A stretch of 64,000 nt of DNA from assembly GCA_002286855.1 (NCBI GenBank), contig NRSV01000109.1, forward strand, positions 1 to 64,000, given 5' to 3'. Shown here piece after piece: positions 63,136 to 64,000 of the stretch; positions within the stretch are counted from its first letter, which is position 1, and the number at the start of each line of letters is the position of its first letter. The position numbers and the translations under genes were made by a program. The DNA comes from Bipolaris cookei. Lineage: Eukaryota; Ascomycota; Dothideomycetes; Pleosporales; Pleosporaceae. Under the pieces are notes generated by a model, which saw only the letters and a list, made by a program, of their open reading frames with translations, was not told the origin of the DNA and did not search any database.

Positions 63136-63803
63136 TATGTTTTAAAGTATCTATTCTTTATGTACATAACTACTCATGTGTTATAAGACATTTTAAAGAG
63201 AATAACTAGCTGTTTCGCTGCGATACAAAGGTATAAAAGTTGGAAGAAATCTTGTATTCTACTGATAAGATTTAAGATAGACAACTATTTTAAAGCCATT
63301 CCGTTTCAGCAAACTACGAAGTCAAATAACTTCTGCCAGTGCAACATGGCCAAGAGTAAGTCCTACAATGATTCATGGGGCGGACAGGAGCTGGAGTTCA
63401 TTAATTCAAAACTTTCATTGGGGGGGTTGGTTAGCTAGGCAACTGGGCAGATCTAGGGATGTGATGTCCATTGTAACGGGCTGAACGCCCTTTGGATAGC
63501 TCCTCGATGGAATCTCGGTCTACTCACGGAATATTCGTGTACCAACCGAACGACGTTCAAACACCAGCAGAAGATTCTAGGTGCTGCCTCGAGCACCCAG
63601 ATTCTATCGGCCCGATTGTTACTCGAGCAACCAGCTTGTATATAGATCGCTACGTAGCTTGGAAGTTTAGCTCTCTATCGAATAGAACCTCTTGTATACC
63701 TCACGATTGCTTCCCGGAGCGCAGCCCCTTACATCCATGGTCTAATTTACTGATTAAATTGATAGCCACGGTGCCTTGCCGCCTATTTGCGATCCACTAA
63801 GAC

Positions 63804-64000
63804 TGTCACGGTAACCACCGGGTTGCCATAACACCTGGATTCTGCTGCTGATTGGCTGAGTGCTACCGAGGTACTACACGTACGCTAGCCACCCATGATA
63901 TATATTCTGTTGACGAATTTCTGTTCTGATTCCTTACGCAACGTCTTGAGTCTTCACAGATAGTGTACGTAGCAATTCACCAACGCTTCCCAAAGCTTTT
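63804..64000 (+). repeat. Second copy of the edge repeat, probable LTR start
   Basis: It begins TGTCACGGTAACC at 63804; the first 97 bases exactly mirror bases 97-1. After the shared part comes TATATATTCTG at 63898, placed like an LTR TATA box, and the sequence then runs off the window edge. It faces outward, away from the left copy. Confidence 0.55.

Larger units (their letters stand above)
61048..63803. other. Gene-poor region with MITE-like elements
   Basis: 2.75 kb without a convincing gene. It holds three separate inverted-repeat elements (listed individually) and AT-rich filler. Near 63231 a TATAAAAG box lies about 115 bases before ATG 63346 followed by GTAAGT after 10 bases, which could be the first exon of a gene whose rest is not visible. 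Other open frames here lack any resemblance. Confidence 0.4.

Noticed and set aside
1..64000. The whole window as one giant mobile element (Starship-like or 64-kb terminal-inverted-repeat transposon)
   Set aside because: No tyrosine-recombinase (DUF3435) captain, and the interior is full of conserved housekeeping genes including MDN1; the edge repeats look like two LTR copies.

Overview
This window is nuclear DNA of a filamentous ascomycete (Pezizomycotina), most likely a dothideomycete of the Pleosporales type. The evidence is protein-coding genes split by very short introns (about 45-150 nt, GT...AG, with CTAAC/CTAAT-like branch sites just before the acceptor), a full set of single-copy eukaryotic housekeeping genes, fungus-specific proteins (a PEX26-type peroxin, CTD-kinase gamma subunit, fungal sedolisin), and fungal transposon relics (Tad-type LINE, Tc1/mariner, Fot1/pogo) with some RIP-like decay. 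I saw no tRNA, rRNA, CRISPR array or bacterial operon structure. Gene models below were built by eye from reading frames, splice sites and family consensus; exon coordinates are given in each entry.

Layout. 1-2.7 kb: edge of a dispersed repeat and a dead LINE. 2.7-18.7 kb: a dense housekeeping block: RING/ZZ/SH3 protein, epoxide-hydrolase-like enzyme, a dead Tc1/mariner, EVE-domain protein, secreted carboxylesterase, alpha/beta hydrolase, ER 3-hydroxyacyl-CoA dehydratase (PHS1), PEX26-like peroxin and a PARN-family deadenylase. 18.8-20.3 kb: a Fot1/pogo-type DNA transposon with intact 63-bp terminal inverted repeats and TA target duplication, carrying a single N and an incomplete transposase. 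22-29 kb: a small hypothetical gene, a nickel/cobalt transporter, mitochondrial beta-ketoacyl-ACP synthase (CEM1 type, 8 exons, one GC-AG intron) and homoserine O-acetyltransferase (MET2). 30-32.5 kb: two decayed genes (alcohol dehydrogenase; a HeLo-like N-terminal-domain protein). 33.2-47.9 kb: one uninterrupted 4893-codon gene for midasin (MDN1/REA1), divergent from mitochondrial ribosomal protein bL12m. 49-60 kb: CTK3, pyrroline-5-carboxylate reductase, a 1196-aa RING protein with an RS tail, an HSL-type hydrolase and a secreted sedolisin. 60.4-61.0 kb: a small unrecognised gene. 61-64 kb: gene-poor DNA with three MITE-like inverted repeats and, at the right edge, a second copy of the left-edge repeat in opposite orientation.

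Functionally the genes are mostly independent. Loose themes are fatty-acid synthesis (PHS1 in ER, CEM1 in mitochondria), ribosome production (midasin for 60S maturation, bL12m for the mitoribosome), RNA and transcription control (PARN, CTK3, the RS-tailed RING protein), amino-acid synthesis (MET2, P5CR) and secreted or lipid-active hydrolases. Divergent gene pairs (MDN1/bL12m, CTK3/P5CR, PEX26/PARN, RING-RS/HSL hydrolase) share short intergenic promoters. No secondary-metabolite cluster is evident.
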